Origin: Hsuehochloa calcarea
Lineage: Eukaryota; Streptophyta; Magnoliopsida; Poales; Poaceae
Length of the DNA: 64,000 nt
NCBI GenBank assembly: GCA_036346395.1
Contig: CM070615.1
Span: 5,337,534-5,401,533, forward strand
Direction: 5' to 3'
Shown here: piece after piece, positions 44,901-57,129 of the stretch
Layout: the number at the start of each line of letters is the position of its first letter
Numbering within the stretch: the stretch's first letter is position 1
Made by a program: the position numbers and the translations under genes
The notes under the pieces: model-generated
Seen by the model: the letters and a program-made list of their open reading frames with translations, nothing else
Database searches by the model: none
What the model was told of the DNA's origin: nothing

Positions 44901-47900
44901 TCTACACTCTAAGATTACAGAGGTGTTCATGATAAGTTGACTTTTTTTGACGAATATGATAAGTTGACTTGCTAATAAGTTGGTAATATCTTTACATGTA
45001 AAGCATGTGTACTGGGGTAATCTTATCTGAAAACTCAAGAAATTGCTTTTCTGTTTTGTAAGTTAGATACTTTGTTTTATGTTCATCACTAGTCAATTCA
45101 TACCCACTTCATTTGCTTATGTAAATGCCTGATCAAGAAATGGACACTATGACTAATAATTGAAGAGTGTAGGGGCCTACCCAACAGTTTTTCCTAAAAA
45201 AAGAAGAAGAGTGTGACTGTGTGACATTGACTTGGTACATTGTATTTTCTTTGCATATACTAATGTTTATCTCTCACAGCTGCTAGATTCAACTTTACGT
45301 TAGCTGAAAATTTGAAAGAAGCCGCTTCTCATGAAAAGGTGAAGTCTGAACTTGGTAGCAAGATTAGCAGAGAGCGTATTGGTCACGAGGTTTGATTTCT
45401 ACACTACTTATTGCCAACCGATGTGTCCTTGTTTCTTTCCTGTTTTAGTGTACAAGTAACCAAACTTCACCATTCTGAATATGTATTGAGTAACACCATT
45501 CAAATCCCTAGGTCACCAATTTTTTTTGGTTGTACATTGTGCAGGTAGACCTCATGATGTCGGACAAACATCCAGTTACTGCGATGTGTTATACCCGTGA
45601 TTTGGGATTATTTTACATTGTCTTTGCTTTTCCTGAGAAACCCGACCCTCCAGTTCTTGACAAATGTGATTGGTGTGTCCTTGTTGTAATATATAATTAT
45701 TTTATGTTTTGAATTCATGCAACTATATGTCATCTAATTACATTCCAGACTTCCATATTTCTAGAGCTATACAAGATAACCATACACATTGGTCTATTAT
45801 TTCCATTAGCATATATTCTTCAGTTCAATCTCATCTCCTATCTTCTATTGAAATGCAGGCTTTGTGTTTCACATATTGAAGTGGCATGGAATCTTGCACA
45901 TTCTATTGGTTGCTCTGTGTTCAGTGGTGGTTCTGATTCCAAGTCTCAGGTTTTTTTTTTCAGCATATATCTTGTTAAACAACACACCCAGAAATTCCTC
46001 TCTTTGACATGATTTGTACGTGATTTTAGCTGTGTCCCATGCTTGACCTTAAAATGCTTATAGTCAGAGTGATACTTACGTAACTTCACTGCAAATAATT
46101 AACACAAGACAACATTGTCCTGACTCCTGATCCTTTTCTGTAACATTGTTTTGGATTCGTTAGTAGTAAAATCAATTACTTAGGACATTTACAGAAAATT
46201 TTGCACCTGATTGAACCATGATGGTTTTGAGTACAAAATAAAGTTCTTCCATTGTTCCAGTATCTGTGTATAGATTCAGTTATAGTCTTATAAATGATTT
46301 AGCATAGTATTGTTATTCAGAAGAACTGTGATACTAAGTTTCTCACTACAGTTTCATCATACTTTTTTTAATTGATGATTCCTATGTTACGACGCAACTT
46401 TACTAAACGCAATGTGTTAAGGCTAACAAGAAATAAACAATTGACCATGATATCTCTTTGTTTTCCTAACATTAATATTTGTGATGGTGTTTAGGATGAA
46501 CAGCGAAGGCTTTGCCTGTATAGTGCACTATTTACTCCAGTTCGAAATATGGTCTACTTGGACAAAAAAACGAAGAAGGTAAAATCAAACTCATGCATCC
46601 TCCAAACTTCTCAAAGCAGGCAAACTCTGTGTTTGTAATCTCGTTTGGTTAACTAAATCATTCACTTTTCTGCAAGTGTATAATTGTGTAAACTTGTTTG
46701 TTACTAGACTGACTGGAGAGTGCAAGCTTGGTGCATCATGGCCATATTTCCTTCTTTTTTTCTGTACACTGAACATTAGGTGCATCTAATTATCAAACTC
46801 ATGCATTAACCTTAACCTTTTTCTGTCCAAACACTAACTATTTAAGCAGGCATTTTTTTCTATTATAATCTACTTGGATAGTGTAAATTCTTCACTCTTC
46901 TGCAAGTGTTTAAGTGGGAACACTTGCTTGTTACGTAGTGCTAGAATTGCTGGAGAGAGCAGGCCTGGTGCATCATGGCCACAATTCTTTTTAAGTATGC
47001 TGAAGTTGAATATTAGTTGCTAAGCTTTGCCTGAAAGTAGATTGTTAGCCATTTCAGGTACATAAGTAGTTATAATTTTGTTTCTACTTTCTGGGTTTAC
47101 TATGTAGAGGAGAAAAGGCATCTTCTGTCTTCTTATATTTGCATTCTTAGATATCTAGATTCATTTAAGTATATTGTCCAATACACGTCTCACTCTCAGA
47201 GCATTACCTCCCTATGAACTCCACTTGCATTCTCGGGTAAAACGGTTGCTCATTGTTACTCAATACAACCACAGGGTTGCTACCTAGCACCAGGTCCGTC
47301 ACACTGTCAAGCTTGTATGCATAGTTTGACTCTTCTTGGCAACTTGTAGTTTTAACTGGTTTGTAGCATCCAAATAATCAGATCAGATTTGAATATTCTG
47401 TTAGTTTTTGCTGTATTACCCTATTCCTGAAGTTCTATAAATTGTCTTTAGCACGCTTCAGTTTTTTTAGAAGCTGGTTGGTGACCAACCTTGGTAACTT
47501 ACTTGCATGTTGTGCCAGAAAATATTTGGTGCTTTTTTAGCTGCTACAATTATGTCCAACTTCCATGCAAGAAAATGGGTTAAAATGGAGCACACTAACA
47601 ACAATAATTGTTGAAGTAAAAGAAACAGTGGGCTAAGAAATCTGGCTCTCAGAGGTGGCTAAATTTAATAAAAAACTACAGAGCTCTTTAATCATTACTT
47701 TCCTTTGCCCTGTATTGTTTATTACTTCTTGCGTTCATAAATATATGACATTTTAGAAAGCGTGCAGTCAAACTTCGTTACCTTTGACTACTAATATATG
47801 AAGAAAAACTATTTAGATTGGTTATGTAAAAATGGTATCATTAGATTAATCATGAAAAATATTTTCATAGTATAATAATTTTATATTATTTTATAAACAT

Positions 47901-49170
47901 ATTCATATAAAAATTAGTGGTCAAAGTTATATGTTAGAGACCGTGTCGATGTCCAAAACGTCATATATCCTTGAATAGAGGGAGTACTAAGTACGCTAAC
48001 AAGCCTGTTCCACCATCTGCAGGTTCCCGTTGCTAGCTATATTATTCGGAACTCTCTAAAGTTGAAAGCCAGTGATGCTGACACGGTACATTTTTTTGAG
48101 CAGGCCTCAACTGCATTTTTATCTGCTTATTCCAGGTCTTGTATACTGCTAGAAAAAAATATAACTTCTCACAATTTGTTCTGTGTTTAAAGATTGTCAA
48201 CATACATGTTGCAAGTGAAAAGTTTGCCCAATTAATTGTTCTCCTTGAGTCAAATGAAAATCTGGAAACTGTCAAAGAGAAGCTGGATGATGAATACCTC
48301 GAGATACCAACAGACGTAGTAAAACGTGTTTTGGCAGGTCAGTGCTGAGCATTCTGATTTTTAACTTTGAAATGTCTTGTATATTGGTCAGTTATTTATA
48401 TTCCAATGTTTCTGATGCCAGTTGCCTACACAACATTCTTACATTTAACTTATTAGAATACTTGCTGGTTCTGCATCTACTGGATCAACTCTTTCACGAT
48501 ATTTTTATTTGGTTCTGTTATAAAAACACGCTGGACCAAAATTTGTGACAGTTTGAGCATTTCAGGACTTATACTTCGTGACATAAAGGACTTTTGGCGT
48601 GTGGCACTGTTTATCTCCACTCTCTCCTATCCAGAAGTTGACAATGCTAGTGATTCCCTCAGGCAGCAGGATGAACTACATCGAAGGAAAGAGAAATACA
48701 TCAGAGTTGAGCGTTCAATATCTGACCTTGGTAAAGAACTACCTGATGGCTGCGGACTTCTTTTCAATTTCCTAGCTTTAGTTGATGTGTTCGTAGTGTT
48801 ACGAAAATATAATTGTTCATATATTTGTTTGACTGTCCTGATTTATACCTTATTGTTTTGCATCTCCAGATCTCGATGGTGTGTGGAAGATGAAGCCATT
48901 GCTTGATGGGAAAGCCATTATAGGGGTAATGCAGGTCAAGTCAGGAGGTCCACTGATTGGAAAATGGGTATACTATGACAGACACCGCCCCTTTGTAATT
49001 ATCTCACCATTCTAATTCCTCTACAATCTTAACACGGCATTTGTTCCTTCTCACAGCAACAAAGGGTGCTGAAGTGGCAGCTCGCGCATCCGAAAGGAAC
49101 CATGGACGACTGCTTGGAGTGGATAAAGCAGTCACAGTCCAAACGCCAAAAAGTAGAATGCAGCTCCTGA
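41939..49170 (+). CDS. CCA tRNA nucleotidyltransferase (15 exons, 606 aa)
   Basis: It adds CCA to tRNA 3' ends. Exons: 41939-42310, 43480-43610, 43928-44045, 44390-44442, 44576-44625, 44722-44820, 45280-45389, 45545-45672, 45859-45949, 46495-46578, 48023-48085, 48193-48337, 48566-48730, 48870-48967 and 49057-49170. All introns are GT-AG, and the 1821-nt CDS is open with TGA at 49168. Class II nucleotidyltransferase motifs: GGWVRDK (118-124) and LLGKDSADIDIAL with metal-binding D132 and D134; RRDLTIN (218-224) and DLTGRG (237-242); DPLRVLRAIRFAARF (264-278); ERIGHEVDLM. Residues 1-67 are Arg/Leu/Ser-rich and lack acidic residues, like an organelle transit peptide. A second in-frame Met (residue 68, base 42140) would give a form without it, as known for plant enzymes that serve cytosol and organelles from one gene. 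Exon 1 is GC-rich, later exons are not. Intron 10 holds a MITE. Confidence 0.94.
47725..47984. mobile_element. Stowaway-like MITE in intron 10 of the CCA-enzyme gene
   Basis: The left end, CTTCTTGCGTTCATAAATAT, and right end (inverse CTCCCTCTATTCAAGGATAT) are decayed forms of the CTCCCTCCGTTC Stowaway terminus, flanked by TA (47723-47724 and 47985-47986). 260 bp, AT-rich, non-coding; removed with the intron. Confidence 0.82.
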
Positions 49171-49529
49171 TAAACGATAATCATCAACATTTTGAGCATA
49201 GGCAGTCTTGATAATTCAGATAGGTCACAAATTTCCCATGGCACCAGTCTGCGTGGTACCCATCTATAGTTAGCCTCCTGGGTGTGAACATGCACTGACC
49301 ACGTGCTGCGCCCTTCGCTTGATTGTTTTGTCACCACTAAGATCCAATCGTTGTTTCTTTTCACATTTCTGGAACTCCCTAATTGTATTTTCGGAACGTG
49401 GTTTTACCAGGGTGCATGCACTATCGTGGTCGACGGATGTGCTCCTAGATTGGTGTACTTCCTTCACCTGTACATTTTGCAAAAATGCCTCGTCCAAATT
49501 TGCCCATGCTCAGTCCTCGTCCGCTCCCC
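49171..49529. other. 3' flank of the CCA-enzyme gene
   Basis: Probable 3' UTR and flank. Open frames on both strands (49029-49600) overlap the last exon or have no domain. No clear polyadenylation signal was picked out. It ends where a BARE-like LTR begins. Confidence 0.45.
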
Positions 49530-51110
49530 CCTCCCGGGTCTATGTTTTAAAGGTCATCATAGAGATGATTATATTTTGTTATATTTATAATATTGGATAA
49601 TATGCTATCTTATTTTTAAAATAATATCGTTAATATTTATTATCAATTATGTGACTTGATTGTGAAACTCTGTATTTCTGTGATGATTGTTTTTAAAACG
49701 TTCACTAGTCGGAAATATATGAGAATACATGAATAGATTAGCATATATATTAGTTGATGACTATGTTTCACAAGTCATAGATATGGAGATATCAAATCAA
49801 TAATATGGACACATGTTAAAGAATATGGTATTGATTTGACCTACTTTGAGATACTGTTGAGATTGTTACGATTTCTTATGTGATCAGTTGGTTTCAAGCA
49901 ATGATGATTAATAATCATTAGATCTGAGATCAACATAGTTTCCTACATGTATAATAGCACTCTTAGGGGGTGTTAAACACTACTCGTAACTGGGTATTAT
50001 AAAGATGCTTTCGGGTATGCTATGAAATATGTGGAGGAATGTGACTGGTCGGATATGGAATTTACCCCTCCTAACATAACAGGAGAGATATCTTTGAGCC
50101 CCTCGTTGCGGTCAGATAAAGAAAGTGCATGACCATAGCACTAATGGTCGAAGTGTCGACCACATGAAGTTATTCAATACTTGATCGAAAAAGTATTAAA
50201 CAGTTCATGGATAACAAATTATCTCACTTGGAGAATTTGCAAGCAGGTTCGAGGAGGTCCAAGGGTGGTCTAAGGAAAACTCTCACTAGTCTTATGAGCC
50301 GCTTATTTCGACTATAGTGTTCTGACCACACTGGTCTTATGTAAACTGGTCGTATGGAGATACGAGTAGGTCGTAGACTGGTCGAATATAATCACTAACT
50401 GGTCGTAAGGAGTTACGAACTGGTCGTAACTAAATATGGACTGATTGTGACTAGGTACGAACTGGTCGTAAGTGATAAGAACCTAATCATAGATCATATT
50501 GCATTAAGGTTTATGTATATTCTATGTGTGTTCGGGAATCGTTATAGGCTGCTAGGTACCGCTAACGACTCGTGGTCGGAAAAGAGTTTTCGAGTCACAA
50601 CTGAGTACACATGAACCTATAGGGTCACACACTTAAAGGGCTAGGTTTTGATTTGGATGGTGATCTGAATTCTTGTAGTCCATGAGTTCCTAATGGGCCT
50701 CAAGTTCGAGATCCATCATGGATGCTTATATATAGAGGGGCGGTGGTATGGGGTGGCATGATCCTTTTTGAAAATCCTTGAAACCCTAATAGCCACGCTT
50801 TCCTCAACTACGCCGCCGGCGCTAGCGCTCCAGCGCGTGATGTCCCTGCCATGTATGTATGGATACCTTAGAGGTGTTTTTGCAAAGCATCAACACTAGA
50901 ACGATCCGCAACTCGTGACGATCTCAGGAGCAGGAGGAGAAGACGTGCGGCGAGTACGACTACGACTGCATCAACTCGCTATGTCGACTCTACTTCCGCT
51001 ACGAGTCGGTACGTCTAGTGGTAATCTCGTGATCTATAACTAGTGGAGGTTCCTTGGTTGCGTGGTAGAATTTTTGTTTTGTGCTATCGTAGCCTACCCG
51101 TAATCCTTCA
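49530..51110 (+). repeat. BARE/Angela-like Copia LTR (5' LTR of a truncated element)
   Basis: It aligns along its length with the inverse of 28041-29692, for example GTGACTTGATTGTGAAACTC near 49650. The start is eroded: the TGTTGGAAATATGCCC end is only partly recognisable around 49530. The end CCGTAATCCTTCA (51110) is intact and followed by a primer-binding site, so this was a 5' LTR. A TATATATAG box lies at 50727-50735. A single unit of the 36-bp repeat is present. Confidence 0.83.
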
Positions 51111-51735
51111 TTGGTATCAGAGCCATCCCGTCTAGTTTTAGATTCAGATTATATGCCTATTGTGATATGTGGGAGTAATAGATGTAATCTATTTCTGTTT
51201 TATGTTGGTCGTTTTATATAATAGATTGTTTTTGGCGATGGTCAATATGTTCGTCCATGTGCGGTGGTCTCAAGATGGGTTTATGATTGTTATTTCATGA
51301 TCGTGTTTTTATGGTTGTATCACGACTTACCTCTACCGGTCGGTTTCCGCCATAGGGGAAGATAGTGATCGTAAATTCATGGAGCACGCGAAGATCAATC
51401 TGGTTGATCGAATCGGAGTTACAATCGAAAAGGGCTAATGTGATTAATCCAATGCGATTTACATGGATAGAACAGTGGATTGGATCTACGTAGTCCGAAA
51501 AAATTTCGCTACAGGGGCTGCCGCCCTTGTGACCCCGCTTCGCTCATCGGCGAGCGGAACCGTCGAAAAGGACCTTGGTTTTTGGTATTGCTAGTTCACA
51601 CCATCCGTTAGATAGAATGCGATTCTATGGCTTACTTGTTTTTGCAGGATTTTATGAATAGTATAATCCATTATGTATGAGATGCATGTATGTGTGTAAT
51701 GTTCATGGCCCGTTTGTCATGCTTATTGCAGCCCA
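51111..51735 (+). mobile_element. Primer-binding site and untranslated leader of the BARE-like element (truncated)
   Basis: TGGTATCAGAGC at 51112-51123 directly follows the LTR and matches initiator tRNA-Met. About 600 bp of leader-like sequence follows, resembling the long BARE-type leader (ATCAGAGCCATCCCGTC, GGGCTGCCGCCC and other blocks). No gag or pol is reached: the element breaks off near 51735. The edge is approximate. Confidence 0.68.
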
Positions 51736-52217
51736 AGGCTGTCTATATTTGTATAACTGTAATTGATGTATAATGAAGTTGTAAATGAACTAAAATATGA
51801 CTGTTTTGGGCTGAAAAAATAGTCGAATCTTGTATAAGCGGGCCCTTATAAAAAGGTTTGTTGTTGTGGGATATTGCTTTCCGTTGGTAGTTTCCCTGAT
51901 ATTAACAAGTCATCCAATTAGGAGAGGTAGGGTTTGTGCCTAGACATCAAGTATAAAAGTAATTCTATGTCTTTGTTTTCGGGGTACAAGTTCGGTACCC
52001 CGGATGTTCAAGCTGTTGATATCTGTAATTCAGTGAGAAGGAAGAGATGTGTGTTTAAGCGTAGGATTTTGTGTTGTTCCTTTCAACATGGGTATAGTGA
52101 ACTATGGGTTGAGAGGCTGAGAGCGGGTAGTAGGGCTACGCGGATACGAGGGAGAGGGAGATGGAGTTATCGGTTGGTGACCGAGTTCTAAAAAGTAACC
52201 CTTACTACAGAAGTATA
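51736..52217. other. Unassigned stretch with a short dispersed repeat
   Basis: Bases about 51755-51850 (GTATAATGAAGTTGTAAAT through TCGAATCTTGTATAAGCGGG) match 15505-15590 upstream of promoter copy 1, so a dispersed repeat lies at both places. An 85-codon frame at 51934-52191 (MCLDIKYKSNSMSLFSGYKF) is unrecognised and Arg-rich at its end; coding status is doubtful. Confidence 0.4.
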
Positions 52218-53930
52218 TGTTGGTGATACGCCATAGAGGTAATCATAGAGACGACTGGTTGTATCACATCTATATTTATGAGTAATTGAATAAATATTAT
52301 TATGTTTCTTGAATGAATCACCATTGATAAAGATTAACAAGTATGCGACATGTTGGTAAAGCTCTTTAACTTAGATGGTGTCGTTCTAAATGTATCCCTG
52401 ATTGGATGTCACTGGTCGGAATACTAGTGACTCTATCAACCAACACATATTTTGGTTGATGACCATGTTTCACCGGTCATGGATATAGGGATATCAAATC
52501 AATATTGTGAACACATGTTAGAGAACATGGTGTTGGATTGACCCACCTTGAGACACTGCTGAGATTATTATGATTTTATTTGTCATTAGTTGGTCTCAAG
52601 CAATGATGATGTATAATCCTTAGACCTGAGATCGGTATAGTTTTCTACATATGTAAGAGTACATTTTGGGGTTGCCAAACGCTATTTCGTAACTGGGTAG
52701 TTATGAAGGTAGCTTTCAGGTATGTTGTGAAACATGCGGAGGAATGTAACTGGTCGAATATGAGATTTGCCCCTCCTAACATAATAGGAGAGATATATCT
52801 GACCCCTCGATGTGGTCGGATAAAGAAAGTGCATGGCCATGCCACTACTGGTCGAAGAGTTCGACTATGTGAAGTTATCCGACACTTGATCGAGAAAGTA
52901 TTGAACAGTTTATAGATAACATAATATCTAACATGGAGTTCAACCAGATATCGTGAGGCAAATGGAGAATACACGAGCATGTAGTTTAGTTCAAACATAT
53001 ACGGACTAGTCGTATGGAGATACAAGCTGGTCGTAGACTGGTCGAACATAGTCACTAAGTGGTCGAAACCTGGTCGTACGGAGTTACGAACTGGTCGAGA
53101 CTATACATGAACTAGTCATATAGATATACGAGCTGGTCGTTAGTGACAAGGACCTGCTCGTAGATTATATTGCATTAAGGTTCGTCCAATATAATTCGTG
53201 TGTATTCGAAATCGTTATGTCCTGCTAGGAGCTATTGACGACTCGTGATCGTAAAGTAGTTTTCGAGTCACAACTGATTACGCATGAACCTAACAGGTCG
53301 CACACTTAACGGGTTGAAATAAATGTGTTCGGATAGGATCCGTCATGAGCTCTATGTAAGGTGATGCATGACAAACAGACAGAGCAAACCTAAACGCGAG
53401 ATTTTGCAAACCAACAATGCCATTGTCAATTGACTCATCATCCTAAGATCATAGGAGCTATGACGACTCGTGATCGTAAAGTAGTTTTCGAGTCTGGCCC
53501 GATTACGCATGAACAGGTCATGGGAGACACACGATAGATGTGACGTGAGTTGCTCTACCGAAACCCTAGCCACCATCTTCCTAAGAGCCCTACCGTGCGA
53601 GTTGGTGCTAGCACACCAGTGTATGATGTTCTTTTCCTGGACGTGTGGATACCGTAGAGGTGTTACTGCGGTTGCTGTTGCGCTAAAGGATGATCCGCGA
53701 TCTTCACGAGGAACTCGATTAGTTACTGGAGGAGACGATCCACTACGCTGGACGGTCGACTCAACCACTTCATCAACGTGCTCTACGTTGGATCAAGCTG
53801 CTCCAACTCTTCTTCCATCGCATTGTGCGTTTGGTGGTAACGATCTATGATTTCTTGCTTGTATGGCCTCCTGGTTTACGTGGTAGAATTTTTGAATTGC
53901 CAGCTAGCGTAGCCTACCTGTATTCCAACA
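52218..53930 (+). repeat. BARE/Angela-like solo LTR 2
   Basis: It starts TGTTGGTGATACGCCATAGA and ends GTATTCCAACA at 53930; flanks GTATA and ATATA are a near-identical 5-bp duplication. The body matches the other two BARE-like LTRs, for example GTTGATGACCATGTTTCACC near 52453. A 65-bp block (GACGACTCGTGATCGTAAAG...) occurs twice, at about 53235 and 53462. No internal domain adjoins either side. Confidence 0.8.
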
Positions 53931-54811
53931 ATATAGGCCGTGGTACGTTGGGCCGTGTCCAGTCGTGGCATGAATTGGAAATTTGGTCTACCCCTCAATG
54001 TAGGGGCATACCTAAGGGACCCAAGACATGAGATTTCTCTAGTGTTGTTGATCATTGAGCTAGACCTCACCATTTATCATTGAGCTAGACCTCATCATCG
54101 AGTCCTACCCAGTGCGGATATTGGAAGTCGGAGGGGGTGTTAAGGCATAAGACGTTGAAGTAAGTCAAGATGTTTTAGCCGCATCAATCCTAGCGGGAAG
54201 CAACATGGAAGCAGGAGTCTAGCATACGTGAGAAGTATCCTGAATTGTTTACGATGAGTACGTGTTTAGGTTGTTTATTATTCAATTTTGTTTTGTTTTC
54301 CATGTGGAATGACGAGTATAAAATTCATAGTTGAATTTAGTTAAGAGGGTAGAATGTAACACACCATCTTAAAAAGGAATTTGGGTCAGGTTGGCCCGGT
54401 CAGGTTGGCCGTGCACGGGTATAAAGGATAGGGTAGGGGTGTTGCATGCCCTAGCCACCCCTTTTTCGTGCCACTACCATTGTTGCCCGCTGCCCGGTTA
54501 GCCCGGTCGTACCCATGTGTCTCCTGTTGGCGCGTCCGCAGTGTCATTTTTGCCAATTCATCCGCGAAGAGCTATTTTTACTATTTCATCGCGAAACAGT
54601 GTCATTTAAACTAAAAACTCGCAATACGTCTGGAGGGATCGCTGACTCATGCGTACATGGATATATACTCCAGTTGTTGTCCACGTCAATATCGGAGACA
54701 CACGTGTTGATGTCCACGTCGGAGGCACACGTTGCATTGCAGGTCTTATCTGTTGTTTTGCTGATATTTGCATGGGGTATACTATACATGATACAATAGT
54801 AGTGAAGCGAT
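53931..54811. other. Possible retrotransposon 3' end and LTR-like fragment
   Basis: GTCGGAGGGGG at 54127-54137 followed by TGTTAAGGCATAAGACG looks like a purine tract and LTR start. Downstream, GGGTATAAAGGATAGGG (about 54418) could be its TATA region. Before it, ATTGAGCTAGACCTCA is repeated in tandem (54054 and 54078). No protein domain was found and no LTR end was fixed, so this is a tentative call. Confidence 0.35.
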
Positions 54812-54860
54812 GCCCTTATTGTCTAGTGGTTTAGAACATCTCTCTTTCAAGGAGGTGAGG
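54812..54860 (+). pseudogene. trnE-UUC: Plastid-derived trnE (UUC) fragment, decayed
   Basis: The 49 bases from GCCCTTATTGTCTAGTGG to AAGGAGGTGAGG match the 5' two-thirds of plastid tRNA-Glu: acceptor 5' strand, D arm (TCTAGTGGTTTAGAACATC) and anticodon arm (TCTCTTTCAAGGA, anticodon TTC). Most differences from the plastid sequence as I recall it are C-to-T or G-to-A. The variable, T and 3' acceptor parts are missing, so no cloverleaf can form. It is a nuclear plastid-DNA insertion and not a working tRNA gene. Confidence 0.75.
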
Positions 54861-56807
54861 TGGTACGGTAGAATGTACTGTTGTGTTAATTGGCTGGTCG
54901 CTTTCGAGCCCTAATCCTGTGTCGGAGAACGGATCCTCCGCATCGAAGGATTCAATGCAGAGGATCTACGCCTCTACGGTATATGACATTAGAAAACGAT
55001 CTCCACCGTTTGATAAAAAATAAAAGGCCGAGATCAGTAGCCGTAATATTGTATTACTACAGAGCACTATTTACACAGCAAAATTATACAATAATGCAGA
55101 GCATTCGGATCCCTGGATATTGCTGCTGGCTTTCTTTATCAGTTAGCCGGTGCCTCAAAAATATCAAGCAGATTGAAGCTGGAATCATCTGGAGCTTATG
55201 CGACTTTGATTTGGTACCACAGGTTTGGACGGACGTTGGTTCGATGTGGACAAGTGTGTCCTCGACTTGCGTATGTACACTCTCGATCGGATAAGCCACC
55301 GATCGTGTCTTTTATATATATAAGGAGATTTTTCATTTACCAGGTGACTTATGTCAGAACTATGGGAAGCTATTATGGTTCAAAATCAGAGCTGATCCCT
55401 GCATCTGCATGACCATTTACAGTAGCCGCCCCTAAGATATTCCTTGCTCTTCCCTCCGTCCGCTAATTCTGCCATGCTAGAATACTCCTGATCGACCTGT
55501 GTTTACAAGTCGTGAAGAAATTTACACATATTCAAGGGGTGCAGTATGACTGCCACAAAATGATGGAATGCTTCTAGTAAAATTCTGCCGAAAAGAGAAC
55601 GAATATTATGCAAGTTTTCCCCGGGTTGAGCTTTTGCAAGTTGCAGGTGTGACAACTGACAAGGATGCGTCAGTCACCACGAGAGAGAAGCCAGTACTAC
55701 TCGCTCGATCGGTCGGTACGGTCCTCGCTGATGTGCTGTAGTATTTGCGGTTTTAGCAGAATGTTCAGAAAAAACAAGAGTATATAATCAGCATGTATGC
55801 TAGCGTAAATAAATAAATAATATGTTCATAATACTGACAAACAGTCCAGTACATGGAATGAATATTTAACGTAAAGAACCGGACATGAATCACATGATTT
55901 AACCAAGTGATGCTGACTGCCATCTTTGAGTACGACTCTAATAAATAAAGATTCCACGGGACGAACTAACAAAGTACTAGCTATGCACTAACTTGGAGTA
56001 CTATTTAAGATATTGTACTACTCAAGTCTCACAACAAACTAAAATAATTCAGTGCTCTGTTTAGAAAAGGAAAAAAAATCAACTGCTATCTGAACCTATC
56101 GAACTCCAGATGCAGAAGCTAATGAAAAACTCTAATCAAGTTCTACTTTGTTGTCCAGTAGTGCTACCACAAGCAATTAAGCCAAGATGATCACATGAGT
56201 AGTGCTAAACAGATATATCTTGCTTTCAATTAACACTAGTAAAATGATACAACATAGCAGAAACTAGTGCATATAGAGACAAGCAAGGAAGAAACTGAGG
56301 ACGGTGAAAAACTCACGTACGTCGATAGCATTGGAAGTTACCGTGTCCAAAAGGCAAGGCAGGTCATGTTTAACGCTATCCCAGAAAACCTATACGCCAT
56401 CGCTATGCCTTGGTTTCACTAGTGAGGTACTGGAGATACAATGCCTCTCCACGAGCCGGGGCACACCGAGTCGTGGAATCGAGATGCCGGATCAGTTCGT
56501 TAAAAAGCACCTCTGCACGCTGGCCGAGCACAGGTGCAATGCACGCACAACCGAGTCCCTCACATTGACGATTCGGACCAAATCGAAGGCAATGACCATG
56601 AAGATGTCGCCGAAGTCACATCTAGAAGCTCTTAGGCCTCTGGACCGCTATTGCACATGTTGTTGCCTGCACATTGACTCCAATCGAACTGCCAAGCTGT
56701 TTCTATAGCCCGTGGTGCCGAATTCCGAACACGGGAGAGAGGTTAGGAAGATTAAGAAGAGAGTCTTTCTATGTTTTTTCGTAGGAAGAGGAGCAGAACT
56801 CTTATGC
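54861..56807. other. Unassigned intergenic stretch
   Basis: Mixed sequence with open frames up to 134 codons (54890-55294 + and 56304-56708 +), none with a recognised domain. On the minus strand at 56480-56660 a run reading CDFGDIFMVIAFDLVRIVNV might be an old gene fragment, but I cannot name it. No element ends were identified. Confidence 0.4.
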
Positions 56808-57129
56808 AACTACTACAAAGCAGGTTATACTGGACGTCTCATCACAGACGGTTTCTGAAAACCGTCAGTGTTGTAATTATCACAGACAGTTTTACAAGCG
56901 TGACTGTCTGTGTTATTAGCGATGGCTAGAACCGTCTGTGATACATCATTATCACAGACGGTTTTTCATAAGAACCGTCTGTGATATTCGTAGACATCAC
57001 AGACGGTTTTAAATACTATCGTATGTTATAATTCACAGGTGGTTCTTAACAAGAACTGCATGTGATAATGTTGTATCGCAGATGGTTTCTGGTTGAAATT
57101 GTCTGCGATATGTATCTCTTAAACGCTCA

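Noticed and set aside
54812..54860. A working tRNA-Glu gene
   Set aside because: The T arm and 3' acceptor strand are absent and the acceptor stem cannot pair.
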